This document shows, in pieces, positions 63,428 to 64,000 of a stretch of 64,000 nucleotides of DNA (its first letter is position 1; each line of letters starts with the position of its first letter). Both the position numbers and the translations under genes were made by a program. The stretch is from NCBI RefSeq assembly GCF_016612535.1, contig NZ_JAENXS010000001.1, positions 1,699,501-1,763,500 on the forward strand, given 5' to 3'. The notes under the pieces were generated by a model that saw only the letters and a list, made by a program, of their open reading frames with translations, did no database searches and had not been told where the DNA came from. This DNA comes from Bradyrhizobium diazoefficiens. GTDB taxonomy: Bacteria; Pseudomonadota; Alphaproteobacteria; Rhizobiales; Xanthobacteraceae.

Positions 63428-64000
63428 CACGCCACCTCCTTCGCACCGGTGATGAGGGCGGTGATCTCCTCAGGCGAGGTCGAGCCGATCGCCTTGTCGG
63501 CCCGCTTCTCGCCGCGGCGCATCACGACGACGCGATCGCACACCGCGAACACGTCGGGCATGCGGTGCGAGATCAGCATCACCGCGACGCCCTGCTCCTT
63601 CAGCCGGTGGATCAGGCCCAGCACCTGCTCGACCTGGCGCACTGAAATCGCGGCGGTCGGCTCATCCATCATCACCAGCCTCGCATTGGAGAGCCGCGTC
63701 CGCGCGATCGCGACCGCCTGGCGCTGCCCGCCCGACATCTGCTTGACGAGATCGTCAGGGCGCGTCTCCGAGCGCAGTTCGCCGAACAGTTCCAGCGCGC
63801 GCGACGCCATCGCTTTGTGGTCGAGAAGCGCGATAGGTCCGAACTTGCGCTTGAGCTCGCGGCCGAGAAACACGTTGGCGGCAGCCGTGAGATTGTCGGC
63901 GAGTGCGAGGTCCTGATAGACGACTTCGATTCCCACCGTACGGGCATCGATGGGCCGGTTGAAATTGACCGCGTTGCCGGCGAAGCGGATCTCGCCATGA
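63427..64000 (-). CDS. Sugar ABC transporter ATP-binding protein, 5' end outside the window
   Basis: The visible 190 residues run from HGEIRFAGNAVNFNRPIDAR, at the window edge, to the stop. They contain the Q-loop region VYQDLALADNL, the signature MSGGQRQAVAIAR, Walker B RLVMMDEPTAAIS and the switch His in MLISHRMPD. Walker A lies beyond the edge. The stop follows soon after the H-loop, so this is a single-cassette ATPase, half the size of RbsA. Confidence 0.93.
   Translation of the reverse strand, partial: HGEIRFAGNAVNFNRPIDARTVGIEVVYQDLALADNLTAAANVFLGRELKRKFGPIALLDHKAMASRALELFGELRSETRPDDLVKQMSGGQRQAVAIARTRLSNARLVMMDEPTAAISVRQVEQVLGLIHRLKEQGVAVMLISHRMPDVFAVCDRVVVMRRGEKRADKAIGSTSPEEITALITGAKEVA

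Overview
The window reads as chromosomal DNA of an alphaproteobacterium of the Bradyrhizobium/Nitrobacteraceae type. GC is high. Genes are dense and many overlap by 4 bp. Protein sequences (CtaB, CtaG, class I LysRS, PodJ-like protein) look rhizobial, and several families of palindromic intergenic repeats are present. The assignment is inferred from gene content and was not tested by search. No rRNA, tRNA or CRISPR was recognised.

Layout. 1-1.6 kb: tail of a plus-strand gene with a terminator, a secreted hypothetical protein and a GNAT acetyltransferase. 1.6-4.3 kb: thrC and an M16 peptidase in one operon. 4.8-6.9 kb: a divergent NarL-type response regulator and histidine kinase. 7.4-14 kb: a complete aa3-type cytochrome c oxidase operon on the minus strand (ctaC-ctaD-ctaB-small protein-ctaG-ctaE-DUF983-SURF1). 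14.4-19.4 kb: IalB-like protein, DUF433/DUF5615 toxin-antitoxin pair, tldD-lepB-yjbR, PAN-domain protein. 19.5-22.2 kb: a glutathione region (gshA, MarR regulator, divergent GST). 22.3-29 kb: a fatty-acid beta-oxidation operon (NTF2-like protein, acyl-CoA dehydrogenase, thiolase, FadJ-type protein) facing a PadR regulator. 29-30 kb: Xre/RES toxin-antitoxin module. 30.3-33.8 kb: a PodJ-like polar organiser. 34-36.6 kb: MBL hydrolase, EamA exporter and LysR regulator. 36.8-45.4 kb: the ligase-associated DNA repair set (PdeM, Lhr-type helicase, MBL exonuclease, ATP-dependent ligase), interrupted by a branched-chain substrate-binding protein and a methyltransferase. 45.7-54.5 kb: small membrane protein, MATE exporter, DUF952-pyrD, S24-type regulator, class I lysine-tRNA ligase, amino-acid binding protein, SCO protein and a ClpP-like secreted protein. 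54.7-58.3 kb: FAD dehydrogenase, PHB-depolymerase-type esterase, RidA, NTF2-like protein. 58.5-59.3 kb: an IS5-family element. 59.4-64 kb: a sugar ABC transporter with an aldo/keto reductase and a lactonase-like amidohydrolase, running off the right edge.

The most unusual feature is the intergenic DNA. At least eight families of palindromic elements occur, and almost every copy lies within a few bases to about 40 bases of a stop codon. Between two copies of one family, paired arms differ in sequence but keep their pairing. One copy supplies the probable start codon of pdeM, one has a gene's stop codon inside its stem, and one is split by the IS element. No clearly new enzymatic system was found. 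The best leads are these 3'-end elements, the split repair cluster, the putative oxidative sugar operon, and an orphan terminator that may mark a small RNA gene.
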